Assembly (NCBI RefSeq): GCF_030863805.1
Contig: NZ_CP132957.1
Location: 3,224,001-3,288,000 of the forward strand
From: Kineothrix sp. MB12-C1
GTDB taxonomy: Bacteria > Bacillota > Clostridia > Lachnospirales > Lachnospiraceae
Direction of reading: 5' to 3'
Length of the DNA stretch: 64,000 bases
In this document: positions 52,281 through 61,036 of the stretch, piece by piece
How positions within the stretch are numbered: the stretch's first letter is position 1
Layout of the letters: each line of letters starts with the position of its first letter
The notes under the pieces: generated by a model
Database searches by the model: none
Seen by the model: only the letters and a program-made list of their open reading frames with translations
What the model was told of the DNA's origin: nothing
Position numbers and translations under genes: made by a program

Positions 52281-52454
52281 TCATTGGTTTAACGAGTGTA
52301 CATACAAAATCGAAGAGAAAAGGCTTCTCTTCGATTCATTAAATAGGAATAATTCAATTAAAAATAAAAATAGAGGTGATAGCTGGCAATGGAAAAAGCA
52401 TCTGCAAAAAACATGAGAAGTATGGAAATGTTTGCTGTACTTTCTGATTGCCAT
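52281..52454 (-). CDS. pyrL-like leader peptide of the pyrBI operon
   Basis: A 57-codon ORF with a strong AGGAGG site ahead of ATG 52454. It is read through a U-rich stretch (52349-52373) and through the attenuator hairpin, and stops 20 bp before pyrB. The peptide is rich in Phe, Leu, Cys and Ser. This layout repeats that of pyrL in enterobacteria, where ribosomes coupled to polymerase pausing at low UTP block the terminator. The peptide itself probably has no function. Confidence 0.7.
   Translation of the reverse strand: MAIRKYSKHFHTSHVFCRCFFHCQLSPLFLFLIELFLFNESKRSLFSSILYVHSLNQ
52306..52336 (-). terminator. pyrBI attenuator
   Basis: On the minus strand AATCGAAGAGAA (52336-52325) pairs perfectly with TTCTCTTCGATT (52319-52308) and runs into TTTT. 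It lies inside the leader ORF, 45 bp before pyrB, after a run of U-rich sequence. Confidence 0.85.
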
Positions 52455-52515
52455 GAAAAGACCTCCTAAATGGTATAACACGTCGGTATTCAGAAACCGC
52501 CGTAAAATTTATTTA

Positions 52516-52544
52516 ATGATACCATAACAGCGGACGGCTTTCAA
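52516..52544 (-). promoter_or_regulatory. Promoter of the pyrBI operon
   Basis: On the minus strand TTGAAA (52544-52539) and TATCAT (52521-52516) are 17 bp apart, about 60 bp before the leader-peptide start. Confidence 0.75.
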
Positions 52545-52560
52545 TAACAAAACAAAGTAA

Positions 52561-53448
52561 CTACATCAAATATTTTTTAAACTCATAAAGCCATGCCAGG
52601 AAAGCGGAAGCATGTTGGCTGTTTCTGGGAAAGACGAAATTGAGCTCATGATAAGTATCCGGATTTATGATATTCAATTGATTCATTTCACCCTGCATCA
52701 GCTCATTTTTCACGGCTGCCTTGTATAAAAAGGTAATGCCCAAACCGGCTTTCACTAACTGCTTGATCACCTCCATATTGCCTACTTCCGTGACTTTTGA
52801 GAAGCTGGTCACGGATAAATTGTGTTTTGCAAAGAGATGCTCGAAAATCTCGCGAGTGCCTGAGCCTTGTTCCCTTATAATCAGATTATTTTGAGTGAGT
52901 TCCCGAAAGGAGAGGGGACGATTCACAAGCGGTGAATTGCCGGAACATACTGCAATAAATGGTTCTGTAGCAAATAATTCAGAATGGTATGCAGTCTTAT
53001 CGAAAAGTCCTTCAATCAGTGCGAATTGAATCTCTCCCCGATTCAGTTTATCCAGCAAATGATGGGTATTTTCTACCAGCATGGAAACCTGTGTGTCAGG
53101 TCTGTGCAGCAGAATCTGTTCCAAAATATGTGGCATAATGTATTGACCGATGCTCAGAGTCGCTCCGAATCGTAAAGGTGGATTTGATAAGGTTTTTCTT
53201 CGCAGTAATTCTGTCATAGTGTCGCTATCCGAAGCGACGGTAGAGGCAAATCGATATAAAAGTTCTCCATGCTTTGTAAGCGTAAGCTTTTTGTCAGCGT
53301 ACGTAAATAAGCGATTGCCATAATGTGCTTCTAATGCTTTGATATGCTGTGTCACTGCGGGCTGAGTCAGATGCAGTGCTTCTGCAGTCTTGGTGTAGCT
53401 TCCGATTCGACAGAGAGCCAGAAATGTTTCATGCCTAAAGTCAAGCAT
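52561..53448 (-). CDS. LysR family transcriptional regulator
   Basis: A 295-residue regulator: winged helix at residues 1-60 (FLALCRIGSYTKTAEALHLTQPAVTQHIKALEAHYG) and a periplasmic-binding-like effector domain from residue 90. It resembles CysL/YeiE types that are divergently paired with YeiH-type exporters, as here. It probably regulates the neighbouring yeiH-like gene. TTATAAGGAGG-type site upstream of ATG 53448. Confidence 0.92.
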   Translation of the reverse strand: MLDFRHETFLALCRIGSYTKTAEALHLTQPAVTQHIKALEAHYGNRLFTYADKKLTLTKHGELLYRFASTVASDSDTMTELLRRKTLSNPPLRFGATLSIGQYIMPHILEQILLHRPDTQVSMLVENTHHLLDKLNRGEIQFALIEGLFDKTAYHSELFATEPFIAVCSGNSPLVNRPLSFRELTQNNLIIREQGSGTREIFEHLFAKHNLSVTSFSKVTEVGNMEVIKQLVKAGLGITFLYKAAVKNELMQGEMNQLNIINPDTYHELNFVFPRNSQHASAFLAWLYEFKKYLM

Positions 53449-53582
53449 AATAACCTCCTTATAAAATTAAATAATACAAACATAAAGAATTATAATTTGA
53501 TTTTATATCGGGTTGTAACTATAATCAAGTGTGATTCTAATAGAATAAATAAGAAGCTTATGAGAAAGGCATGGTTATCAAG

Positions 53583-54641
53583 ATGAATTTTTTTAAGAAG
53601 AATGGGAAAGGCCTTCTATTATGTTCTGCAATAGCGGCCCCGGCATGGATTGCTGTAAAATCTATTCACAGCCTGGAGATAATTGGAGCGCCCATTATAG
53701 CTATTTTAATCGGTATGATACTCGGAGGCATGATAAAGGACAAGTCTGCCTTTCGAGACGGCATTGCCTTTACATCGAAGAAAATACTCCAATCTGCGGT
53801 TATATTATTAGGATTTGGATTGAATCTGAGAACAGTTGGGAGTGTTGGAATTGCCTCCTTACCAATTATATTATCAACGATTACAACCTCTCTGGCAGTG
53901 GCTTTTATTCTATATAGAATATTAAGAGTACCGCCAAAGACGTCCATACTGATCGGTGTAGGTTCTTCTATCTGCGGTGGTTCTGCAATAGCAGCCACAG
54001 CTCCCATCATTTATGCGGACGATGAAGAAATTGCCAGCTCCATCTCAGTGATATTTCTTTTCAATGTAATAGCAGCTCTCACTTTTCCGACGTTGGGTGC
54101 AGCCCTTGGCTTATCGAATGAAGGATTTGGCTTGTTCGCAGGAACAGCGGTCAATGATATGTCTTCAGTTACCTCTGCGGCTTCCACATGGGATACGATT
54201 CATGGCACCGAGGGAGCCGTGTTGGCCTATGCGACAATCGTAAAATTAACAAGAACCTTAGCCATTATACCGATTACACTAGGGATATCTTTTCTTCAAT
54301 TCAGGAAGTACCGGCGTGAAAGTTCCGAGATAAAAGGAACAGTTTCTGTTAAAAAAGTCTTTCCGATGTTTTTGTTATATTTTGTTCTGGCCTCCATTCT
54401 TACCACACTTATCACCGGCTTGTGTTCCGGCAATGTACAAGGTATTGCAATGACTGCATTTTATTATCTTAATCAATTGAGCAAATTCTTTATTGTGATG
54501 TCGATGAGTGCGATTGGGTTCAATACGGATATTATAAAGCTTGTAAAAAGCGGAGGGAAGCCTATTATCATGGGATTTTGCTGTTGGGTATCCATTTTAT
54601 CGGTAAGCCTTCTCTTACAAAATCTGCTGCATCTTTTTTGA
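53583..54641 (+). CDS. YeiH family putative sulfate/anion exporter
   Basis: A 352-residue membrane protein (UPF0324) with about ten transmembrane helices. Motifs are GAPIIAILIGMILGG, ILLGFGLNLRTVGSVG and GVGSSICGGSAIAATAPII. Homologues are described as putative sulfate or sulfite exporters; the substrate is not settled. Start ATG 53583, 13 bases after GAGAAAGG, is preferred; ATG 53571 abuts that sequence. Divergent from a LysR gene. Confidence 0.9.
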   Translation: MNFFKKNGKGLLLCSAIAAPAWIAVKSIHSLEIIGAPIIAILIGMILGGMIKDKSAFRDGIAFTSKKILQSAVILLGFGLNLRTVGSVGIASLPIILSTITTSLAVAFILYRILRVPPKTSILIGVGSSICGGSAIAATAPIIYADDEEIASSISVIFLFNVIAALTFPTLGAALGLSNEGFGLFAGTAVNDMSSVTSAASTWDTIHGTEGAVLAYATIVKLTRTLAIIPITLGISFLQFRKYRRESSEIKGTVSVKKVFPMFLLYFVLASILTTLITGLCSGNVQGIAMTAFYYLNQLSKFFIVMSMSAIGFNTDIIKLVKSGGKPIIMGFCCWVSILSVSLLLQNLLHLF

Positions 54642-54786
54642 TCCTTATAAGTCTCCGCATATTAGTGTTGCAATTTGATGGAAAATAATCTAAAATAAAA
54701 ACAATATTATACATTTTTATATGGAGCCAAAGCCAGAGAAATCGAGATATAAAATTTGTAGTGAAGAGAAAGGTTCGGTCATTATT

Positions 54787-55161
54787 ATGGAATATGTAGA
54801 AAGAAAAAGATTATTATTTTTTGGACTTCCATGGACGTTTACAAAATATACGATTGGAGAAGAATATATTGTAGTGAATACCGGTCTTTTTAAAACCTAT
54901 GAGAATGATTGCTACATGTATAAGATACAGGATGTAGAACTTCAGGTTTCTTTATGGGAGCGGATACTCGGCCTTGGAACGGTAGTATGCCATACCGGAG
55001 ATACGACCCATCCTACGTTACAGTTAATACATATTAAACGGGCGAAAGAGATTAAGGACTATATTTTACGCAATTCGGAGGAAGAAAGAAGGAAAAGAAG
55101 AACCCTTAACACCCTCGATATAGGATCCGGAACGTACGGCAGTGCAGACTTAGATATTTAA
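54787..55161 (+). CDS. Bacterial PH-domain protein
   Basis: A 124-residue protein with a bacterial PH-like (bPH2/DUF304) fold: TKYTIGEEYIVVNTGLF, YMYKIQDVELQVSLWERILGLGTVVCHTGDTTHPTLQLIHI. Such proteins have no known general function. A basic C-terminal tail follows. The start is uncertain: ATG 54787 begins near the fold; the frame is open to ATG 54721, which has no ribosome site. A terminator follows the gene. Confidence 0.8.
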   Translation: MEYVERKRLLFFGLPWTFTKYTIGEEYIVVNTGLFKTYENDCYMYKIQDVELQVSLWERILGLGTVVCHTGDTTHPTLQLIHIKRAKEIKDYILRNSEEERRKRRTLNTLDIGSGTYGSADLDI

Positions 55162-55231
55162 TGGTAAAAGCATTACTTGCACGTGAAATCTGATCTTTGT
55201 TGTAACGAGATATTTTTATAGAAGAAACGGC

Positions 55232-55263
55232 GGCGGTATGGAGTGAATTTCCTACCGCCTTTT
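55232..55263 (+). terminator. Terminator after the PH-domain gene
   Basis: GGCGGTA (55232-55238) pairs with TACCGCC (55253-55259), followed by T4. Confidence 0.75.
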
Positions 55264-55294
55264 AAAGACGTATGACAGAAAGGTTTGAAGGCAT

Positions 55295-56653
55295 ATGGAA
55301 TTAGATATGACAAAGGGGAGCCCGTTGAAATTAATCGGAAAATTTATTATTCCTGTTATTTTGGGGAATATTTTTCAACAGCTATATAATATGGCCGACA
55401 CGATTATCGTTGGCCGTTTTCTAGGCGTAAAGGCGCTCGCGGCAGTAGGTGCCACAGGGACAATTATGTTTCTGATTTTAGGATTTATGATGGGAATCAC
55501 AACAGGATTTACCGTATTGACGGCACAAAGATTCGGTGCAGGGGATATAGAAGGAGTTAAGAAGAGTGTAGGGAATGGTGCAATGTTAGCTATTGTTATT
55601 ACTGCGATATTGACCGTTGTGAGTGTTTGGGGAATGGATATGATTCTATCCATTATGAATACACCGGATGATATTTTCGTAATGTCGAAGCAATATATCG
55701 TTATTATCTGCCTTGGAATGCCGTGTACTATTTTCTATAATTTGCTGGCAAGCTATCTTCGTGCGGTAGGAAATAGTAAGTCACCGCTTTATTTTCTTAT
55801 TATAGCGGCTGTACTTAATATAGTTTTGGATTTGTTCCTCATTCTCGTCATACCGATGGGAGTGGCAGGGGCTGCGGCTGCGACTGTTATTTCCCAAGGA
55901 GTAGCAGGAGTGTGCTGTCTTATTTATATTATCAAGAAGGTGCCTCTGTTATGTATTAGGAAAGAGCATTGGAAATTAGACTATCATTGTTGTATGAATC
56001 AATTAAGCATAGGTATTCCCATGGCATTTCAATTCTCAATTACAGCGGTGGGAACTATGTTGATTCAGGCGGCTCTTAATATGTTCGGTTCTACTGTTGT
56101 GGCAGCCTATACGGCGGCCGGCAAGGTGGAACAAATCGTAACACAACCTCTGGCGGCCATGGGTATTACAATGGCGACCTATTGTGCACAAAATAGGGGA
56201 GTCAATGATATTGGAAGAATTCGAAAAGGAGTCCGGATTGCCAATGTGATGAATGCTATATATTCTGTAGCAGTGTTTGCCATCGTAATAAATATTCTGC
56301 CTCATGCGATTCGCTTGTTTGTCAGCGGTGACATTACGCAAGTATTGGAATATGCAGAAACTTATATAAAAATATGCGGAATCTTCTTCACGCCGCTGGG
56401 CATGATCTTCATCTTCCGAAATGTACTGCAAGGTTGTGGTTTTTCCTTTATGCCAATGATGGGGGGCGTTGTGGAGCTGGCATGCCGGGTGGTGGCGGCG
56501 TTTATTGCTGTCCACTATTATAGTTATGTGGGGGTATGCCTCGGTAATGCCAGTGCTTGGTTGATAACGGGTACTTTTCTGGGAGTTGCTTACCTGTTTG
56601 TTATGCGTAAGTTGACGAGAAGGTTGGGTGAGGAAGAGACGGCGGCTGCTTAG
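55295..56653 (+). CDS. MATE family multidrug/Na+ antiporter
   Basis: A 452-residue transporter with 12 transmembrane helices in two related halves. The N-terminal FIIPVILGNIFQQLYNMADTIIVGRFLG and GFMMGITTGFTVLTAQRFGA are typical of the NorM/DinF-like branch. Exports drugs or metabolites with Na+ or H+. Overlaps the convergent CmpB-like gene by 4 bp. Confidence 0.93.
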   Translation: MELDMTKGSPLKLIGKFIIPVILGNIFQQLYNMADTIIVGRFLGVKALAAVGATGTIMFLILGFMMGITTGFTVLTAQRFGAGDIEGVKKSVGNGAMLAIVITAILTVVSVWGMDMILSIMNTPDDIFVMSKQYIVIICLGMPCTIFYNLLASYLRAVGNSKSPLYFLIIAAVLNIVLDLFLILVIPMGVAGAAAATVISQGVAGVCCLIYIIKKVPLLCIRKEHWKLDYHCCMNQLSIGIPMAFQFSITAVGTMLIQAALNMFGSTVVAAYTAAGKVEQIVTQPLAAMGITMATYCAQNRGVNDIGRIRKGVRIANVMNAIYSVAVFAIVINILPHAIRLFVSGDITQVLEYAETYIKICGIFFTPLGMIFIFRNVLQGCGFSFMPMMGGVVELACRVVAAFIAVHYYSYVGVCLGNASAWLITGTFLGVAYLFVMRKLTRRLGEEETAAA

Positions 56654-57057
56654 TCTTCATTTTCTCTTATGAGCCGCTCGAAGAGAAGGCCGGCGAAAAC
56701 CCAGCATGGAAGGTAATCGAGCCTTACCACCTTTTGTATGTTCCATTTGGAACGATGATAATTCCAAGGGCATAAGTCCTTTCGCATTAGAAAGGAGCCG
56801 GTGGCAAATTCGCCCGCGAAGATAAGAAGGGCATAAATAATCCCCCGGATAAGGAAATGCTGTTTTTTTATGAGTCTATATATGGGAGCCAGAAATGCGG
56901 CCATGCCATATATGGGGAACATCCATATGGAAGTATTCCCCGTTAGAGTAAATTCTCTGCGTCTAAAGGAGCTTAGCGCGGTAAATGTAATTTCCAGGCA
57001 CCAGCCAAGGATGCCGCAATGAATGAAGTTGTGAATTAGTTTTTTCATAAGATGCAT
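56650..57057 (-). CDS. Short CmpB-like membrane protein
   Basis: A 135-residue protein with about four transmembrane segments, resembling the membrane half of the CmpB family protein at 25534 (GILGWCLEITFTAL, YGMAAFLAPIY, FAGEFATGSFLMRKDLCPWNYH). It lacks the coiled-coil tail. The start may be ATG 57057 or 57048; no clear ribosome site. Function unknown. Confidence 0.78.
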   Translation of the reverse strand: MHLMKKLIHNFIHCGILGWCLEITFTALSSFRRREFTLTGNTSIWMFPIYGMAAFLAPIYRLIKKQHFLIRGIIYALLIFAGEFATGSFLMRKDLCPWNYHRSKWNIQKVVRLDYLPCWVFAGLLFERLIRENED

Positions 57058-57151
57058 TATTACCGAATGTAGGAATATTATTCGGGCAGTATAAGATTTT
57101 ATAAGAAAACAGAGTGAAGTTATTGTTTTATTAATGAATGGAGTGAAGCCT

Positions 57152-58507
57152 ATGAAATATCAGGAAGCCATGGAATACATGAAGGATGTGGGGCAATATG
57201 GAAGCGTGCTCGGACTCGATAATATGAAAGAGCTCTGCGCACGGTTAGGGAATCCTCAGGATGAACTTACATTTATCCATATTGCAGGCACTAATGGGAA
57301 GGGTTCTGTGCTCGCCTATCTTTCCACAATTTTTAAAACCGCCGGATATCGAACAGGGCGATACATATCACCTGTTATTTTTGAGTATAGAGAACATATT
57401 CAGGTGAATAACAGACCGATTACGAAGGTTGCTTTCTGTGATTGCCTCGAAGAAATCGCGGATGCGATTGAAGGGATAAAGAGGGATAGTCTGCCTCATC
57501 CGACACCCTTTGAAATCGAAACAGCGATGGCTTTTTTATATTTTAAAAAGGTGAAGTGTGATATTGTCATACTGGAAACCGGGCTTGGAGGGCTGACGGA
57601 TGCGACTAATATCATATCTACAGCAGCCGCATGTGTCTTTACGTCAATCAGTATGGATCACATGCAATACCTTGGCGGTACGCTAGAAGAAATTGCAGAA
57701 AAAAAGGCAGGAATTATAAAAAACGACTGTTATGTAATTAGTGTGCCACAAGAACCGATTGTCTTGGATGTGATAAGAAAAAGGGCAGAGGAGAAAAACA
57801 ATCCCTTTTTCCCGGTGGACGAGGAAAAGATATCCCGTGTAAAGTACGGTGTGGAGAAACAGAGATTTTCTTATGGACAATATAGAGACTTGGAGATTAC
57901 TCTGGCAGGAAAGCATCAGATTTCTAATGCGGCACTTGCGGTGGAAGTGGTAGAGAGATTAAAAAAACGTTATCCAATAGAAGAAAAGGTGCTGAGGAAA
58001 GGGCTGTTGCATACTTTGTGGAGGGGACGTTTTAGTGTCATAGGGAAGAAACCGCTATTTATCGTGGATGGAGCTCATAATGAGGATGCGGCGAAGAAGC
58101 TTGCGGAATCTATCCGCTTTTATTTTACAAATAAAAAGATTATCTATATAATGGGGGTTCTAAGAGATAAGGAATATGATAAGATTATTCGGGAAACTTA
58201 TGAGCTTGCACAGGATATCATTACAATAACGCCTCCGAAGAATGAAAGGGCTTTACACGCCTATGATTTGGCGAAGGAGGTACAAGAATACCATCCGCGG
58301 GTGACGGTGGCGGATAGTTTGGAGGAAGCGGTTGAACTTAGTTACTTGCTTTCGGATAAGAATAGCGTTATTATTGCTTTCGGCTCGTTATCGTACCTGG
58401 GAGACTTGATTCATATTGTAGAAAACAGAGATAAAATCGCAACAGTTCAGCCATCAACATCGCGAGGTGTTCTTTGTGAGCGAGGATCACAGAAAACCCG
58501 AGTTTAG
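57152..58507 (+). CDS. folC: Bifunctional folylpolyglutamate/dihydrofolate synthase FolC
   Basis: A 451-residue Mur-ligase-fold enzyme that adds glutamate to dihydropteroate or folates. P-loop [16 protein letters not shown] at about residues 43-58, DATNIIS and the [14 protein letters not shown] motif of the C-terminal domain. ATG 57152 follows GGAGTG. The last 20 residues (after [11 protein letters not shown]) look unlike the family and derive partly from the sequence leading to a hairpin near 58518. First gene of the folate cluster. Confidence 0.92.
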   Translation: MKYQEAMEYMKDVGQYGSVLGLDNMKELCARLGNPQDELTFIHIAGTNGKGSVLAYLSTIFKTAGYRTGRYISPVIFEYREHIQVNNRPITKVAFCDCLEEIADAIEGIKRDSLPHPTPFEIETAMAFLYFKKVKCDIVILETGLGGLTDATNIISTAAACVFTSISMDHMQYLGGTLEEIAEKKAGIIKNDCYVISVPQEPIVLDVIRKRAEEKNNPFFPVDEEKISRVKYGVEKQRFSYGQYRDLEITLAGKHQISNAALAVEVVERLKKRYPIEEKVLRKGLLHTLWRGRFSVIGKKPLFIVDGAHNEDAAKKLAESIRFYFTNKKIIYIMGVLRDKEYDKIIRETYELAQDIITITPPKNERALHAYDLAKEVQEYHPRVTVADSLEEAVELSYLLSDKNSVIIAFGSLSYLGDLIHIVENRDKIATVQPSTSRGVLCERGSQKTRV

Positions 58508-58517
58508 CAAGCGCGAA

Positions 58518-58545
58518 ATACTGCGTAGCAGTATTTCTGTGCATG
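58518..58545. repeat. Palindrome at the folC-folE junction
   Basis: GAAATACTGC, GTA, GCAGTATTTC form a perfect 10-bp hairpin, with CACAGAAA...TTTCTGTG as partial outer arms. It lies just past the folC stop and before folE, without a T-run. It looks like an interspersed repeat, but no second copy is visible in the window. Confidence 0.5.
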
Positions 58546-58601
58546 AATTGTTGATGGGAAGCCGTAGGCTGAATAGTAATATAAAATCAGGAGAGATATA
58601 C

Positions 58602-59156
58602 ATGGTAAATCGAGAGAAAATTGAGCAGGGTGTCAAGCTGATTCTGGAAGGAATTGGTGAGGATGTGACACGCGAGGGTTTGATAGAGACTCCGGATAGA
58701 ATTGTAAGAATGTATGAGGAAATCTTCGGTGGCATGGCAGAGAATGCGGATGCACATTTGACAAGAACTTTTACGGCAGAGAATAACGAAATGGTTCTGG
58801 AGAAAGATATCGTTTTCTATTCTACTTGCGAGCACCATATGATGCCTTTCTACGGAAAGGTGCATGTTGCTTATATTCCTGATGGAAAGGTAGTCGGTAT
58901 CTCTAAGCTTGCAAGGACAGTAGAAGTATATGCCAGACGCTTACAAATACAGGAACAGATGACAGCACAGATTGCGGATGCAATTATGAATCATCTGCAG
59001 CCGAAGGGTGTTATGGTTATGATTGAGGCGGAGCATATGTGCATGACGATGCGGGGGGTGAAAAAGCCCGGGAGCCAGACTGTTACCTTTGTGACAAAAG
59101 GAATCTTTGAGGAAAATGAAAAGCTGCAGGATAAGTTTTTTCATTTGGTAAAGTAG
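58602..59156 (+). CDS. folE: GTP cyclohydrolase I
   Basis: A 184-residue enzyme that opens GTP to 7,8-dihydroneopterin triphosphate, the first step of folate synthesis. Zinc and catalytic motifs [18 protein letters not shown] and [15 protein letters not shown] are present. ATG 58602 has a CAGGAGA site. Confidence 0.96.
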   Translation: MVNREKIEQGVKLILEGIGEDVTREGLIETPDRIVRMYEEIFGGMAENADAHLTRTFTAENNEMVLEKDIVFYSTCEHHMMPFYGKVHVAYIPDGKVVGISKLARTVEVYARRLQIQEQMTAQIADAIMNHLQPKGVMVMIEAEHMCMTMRGVKKPGSQTVTFVTKGIFEENEKLQDKFFHLVK

Positions 59157-59200
59157 TACGGCATTGCGATGTGATACATCACTTTAGATAGAAGGAGTAT

Positions 59201-59260
59201 ATGTGCAAATTGATGAAAGCAAGTTGTGTGAGAGGCTTTTGGCACTCTAATCCGATATAA
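59201..59260 (+). CDS. Candidate micro-ORF between folE and the HD gene
   Basis: A 19-codon frame from ATG 59201 (or a 15-codon one from GTG 59203) is preceded by AGAAGGAG at proper distance. It may be a leader peptide or chance. There is no homology I recognise. Confidence 0.2.
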   Translation: MCKLMKASCVRGFWHSNPI

Positions 59261-59287
59261 CGGAGCATCGGTCGAAGGGGAGGATAT

Positions 59288-59779
59288 ATGGAAAGGTTTC
59301 TTAGGGTAAATAGGATACGGCAGCACGATTCTTATAAAGAATACTTGTATTTGAATGAGGAAGCAGAAAAAGAGCGGGAATTTTGTCGTCATGATATGGC
59401 ACATTTCCTTGATGTAGCAAGAATTGCTCAAATACTGAACTTGAAAGAAGGACAGCAAGTGGAAGAGGAACTCATCTATGCATCAGCGCTTCTCCACGAT
59501 ATTGGCAGGCATATGCAGTACGCGGACGGAACACCTCATGAAAAGGCCAGTGCTATGCTAGCGCCTTCCATACTTAAAGACTGTGGATTTCACGAAGAAG
59601 AGATTACTGCTATCATAGGCGCAATTGAAAGTCACAGAAGGAAAGAATCGGCAGAGGTTCCGGGTCTTGCTGGGCTGTTGTATCGTGCCGATAAGCAGAG
59701 CAGGGCTTGTTTTGCTTGCAAGGCAGAGGCGAAATGTGATTGGAAAGCGGATAAGAAGAATACTTACATTACATGGTAA
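59288..59779 (+). CDS. HD domain phosphohydrolase in the folate cluster
   Basis: A 163-residue HD-domain protein. Metal residues: His in CRHDMAHFLDVARI, His-Asp in SALLHDIGRH, and a further His in SHRRKES. It sits between folE and folP, a position often seen in Clostridia, so it may dephosphorylate a pterin intermediate such as dihydroneopterin triphosphate or its monophosphate; that role is inference. Ends CFACKAEAKCDW, with a cysteine cluster. GGGGAGG site before ATG. Confidence 0.85.
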   Translation: MERFLRVNRIRQHDSYKEYLYLNEEAEKEREFCRHDMAHFLDVARIAQILNLKEGQQVEEELIYASALLHDIGRHMQYADGTPHEKASAMLAPSILKDCGFHEEEITAIIGAIESHRRKESAEVPGLAGLLYRADKQSRACFACKAEAKCDWKADKKNTYITW

Positions 59780-59825
59780 ACAGATAGGCAGAAAATACTT
59801 CGGAGAGAAAGGCAAGGTTATCAGT

Positions 59826-60653
59826 ATGAGGGAAGAAACGAAAGCAATGAAAATAGGAAGTCAAAATTTCGAGATAAATAAGCATACCTATGTCATGGGA
59901 ATCCTGAATGTAACGCCGGATTCCTTTTCTGATGGAGGAAAATTCAACCGGATTGACCATGCGCTTCGCCGTGTGGAAGAGATGATTGCAGAGGGAGCGT
60001 CTATTATAGATGTAGGCGGTGAATCCACAAGACCCGGCTATACTATGCTTTCTGAGGAAGAAGAAATACAGAGGGTGATTCCTGTAATAGAAGCGATAAA
60101 AGACCGTTTTGATATTCCGGTTTCTTTGGATACTTATAAAAGCAAGGTGGCTGCTGCGGGGATTGATGCAGGAGCAGATTTAATCAATGATATCTGGGGA
60201 CTGAAATACGATAAGGGTATGGCCTCCTTGATTGCCAAAAGCGGATTGCCTTGCTGTCTGATGCATAACAGAGAGACGGCTGATTACAGTAACTATATGC
60301 AGGATGTGGCTGCTGATCTTGCAGAGACGATTCATATCGCAGCGAAGGCAGGGATTGCAGATGAGAAGATTATTCTGGATCCAGGCGTAGGGTTCGGCAA
60401 GACTTATGAGAATAATTTGGAGATTATCCGTTGTCTGGAAGAACTGAAAATTTTCAATTATCCCCTCCTCCTCGGTGCCAGCAGAAAGTCTGTAGTGGGG
60501 CTCACCTTGGGACTGCCTGCGGACCAGAGAGTAGAGGGAACCCTTGTGACCACTGTTTTTGCTGTTATGAAAGGATGTTCCTTTGTAAGAGTGCATGATA
60601 TTAAGGAAAATGTAAGAGCTATCCGCATGGCAGAGGCCATACTTTCCCAATAA
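59826..60653 (+). CDS. folP: Dihydropteroate synthase
   Basis: A 275-residue TIM-barrel enzyme that condenses dihydropterin pyrophosphate with p-aminobenzoate; the sulfonamide target. Motifs: MGILNVTPDSFSDGG, DVGGESTRPG, DPGVGFGKT and GASRKS. ATG 59826 is the family start; the upstream open frame overlaps the HD gene and is not real. Confidence 0.95.
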   Translation: MREETKAMKIGSQNFEINKHTYVMGILNVTPDSFSDGGKFNRIDHALRRVEEMIAEGASIIDVGGESTRPGYTMLSEEEEIQRVIPVIEAIKDRFDIPVSLDTYKSKVAAAGIDAGADLINDIWGLKYDKGMASLIAKSGLPCCLMHNRETADYSNYMQDVAADLAETIHIAAKAGIADEKIILDPGVGFGKTYENNLEIIRCLEELKIFNYPLLLGASRKSVVGLTLGLPADQRVEGTLVTTVFAVMKGCSFVRVHDIKENVRAIRMAEAILSQ

Positions 60654-61036
60654 AGCAGGGATAATTGTGACGCTATAATATGTCAGGCTTGTGAAGGATT
60701 TCCCTTGGCAGTTTCTCTTCCGGGCGCGCGATTGTATTTTCCTGGATGAAACGGGGAGATTTGGAATACGACCGGGTCGGAAGCAAGGTACTTCCTTGTA
60801 CCGTGCTTCCTAAACACCGCCTCCATGCGTTGTTTGCCCCGGAAACAATCCGTGACATATTGATTCCATTTAGAAAATACAGCCAATCGCGCCAGAAAGC
60901 AAAACCATTAGGAACAACCCCAGGCCTGCCAACACCCCAATAAACAATTCGAAAATAAATCAACTGCTAACTCAAAAGCGGAACACCATAAACACATATA
61001 AGAAATAAATACAAGAAAGGATAAGGTAAGAGAATC
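60654..61036. other. 383-bp unexplained gap in the folate cluster
   Basis: The stretch is more GC-rich than its surroundings and holds a 13-bp hairpin with one mismatch (GGAAGCAAGGTAC with GTACCGTGCTTCC, about 60778-60809). Open frames exist on both strands (for example 60746-60943 plus, 60683-60886 and 60673-60963 minus), but none has a ribosome site or a recognisable family. It may be the remnant of a decayed gene or a structured insertion. Confidence 0.4.

Noticed and set aside
59625-59825. Upstream extension of folP overlapping the HD gene
   Set aside because: The extension lacks dihydropteroate synthase similarity and folP has its family start at ATG 59826.
60673-60963. Minus-strand ORF between folP and folBK as a real gene
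   Set aside because: No ribosome site, competing open frames in other phases and no recognised motif; kept only as an unexplained region.
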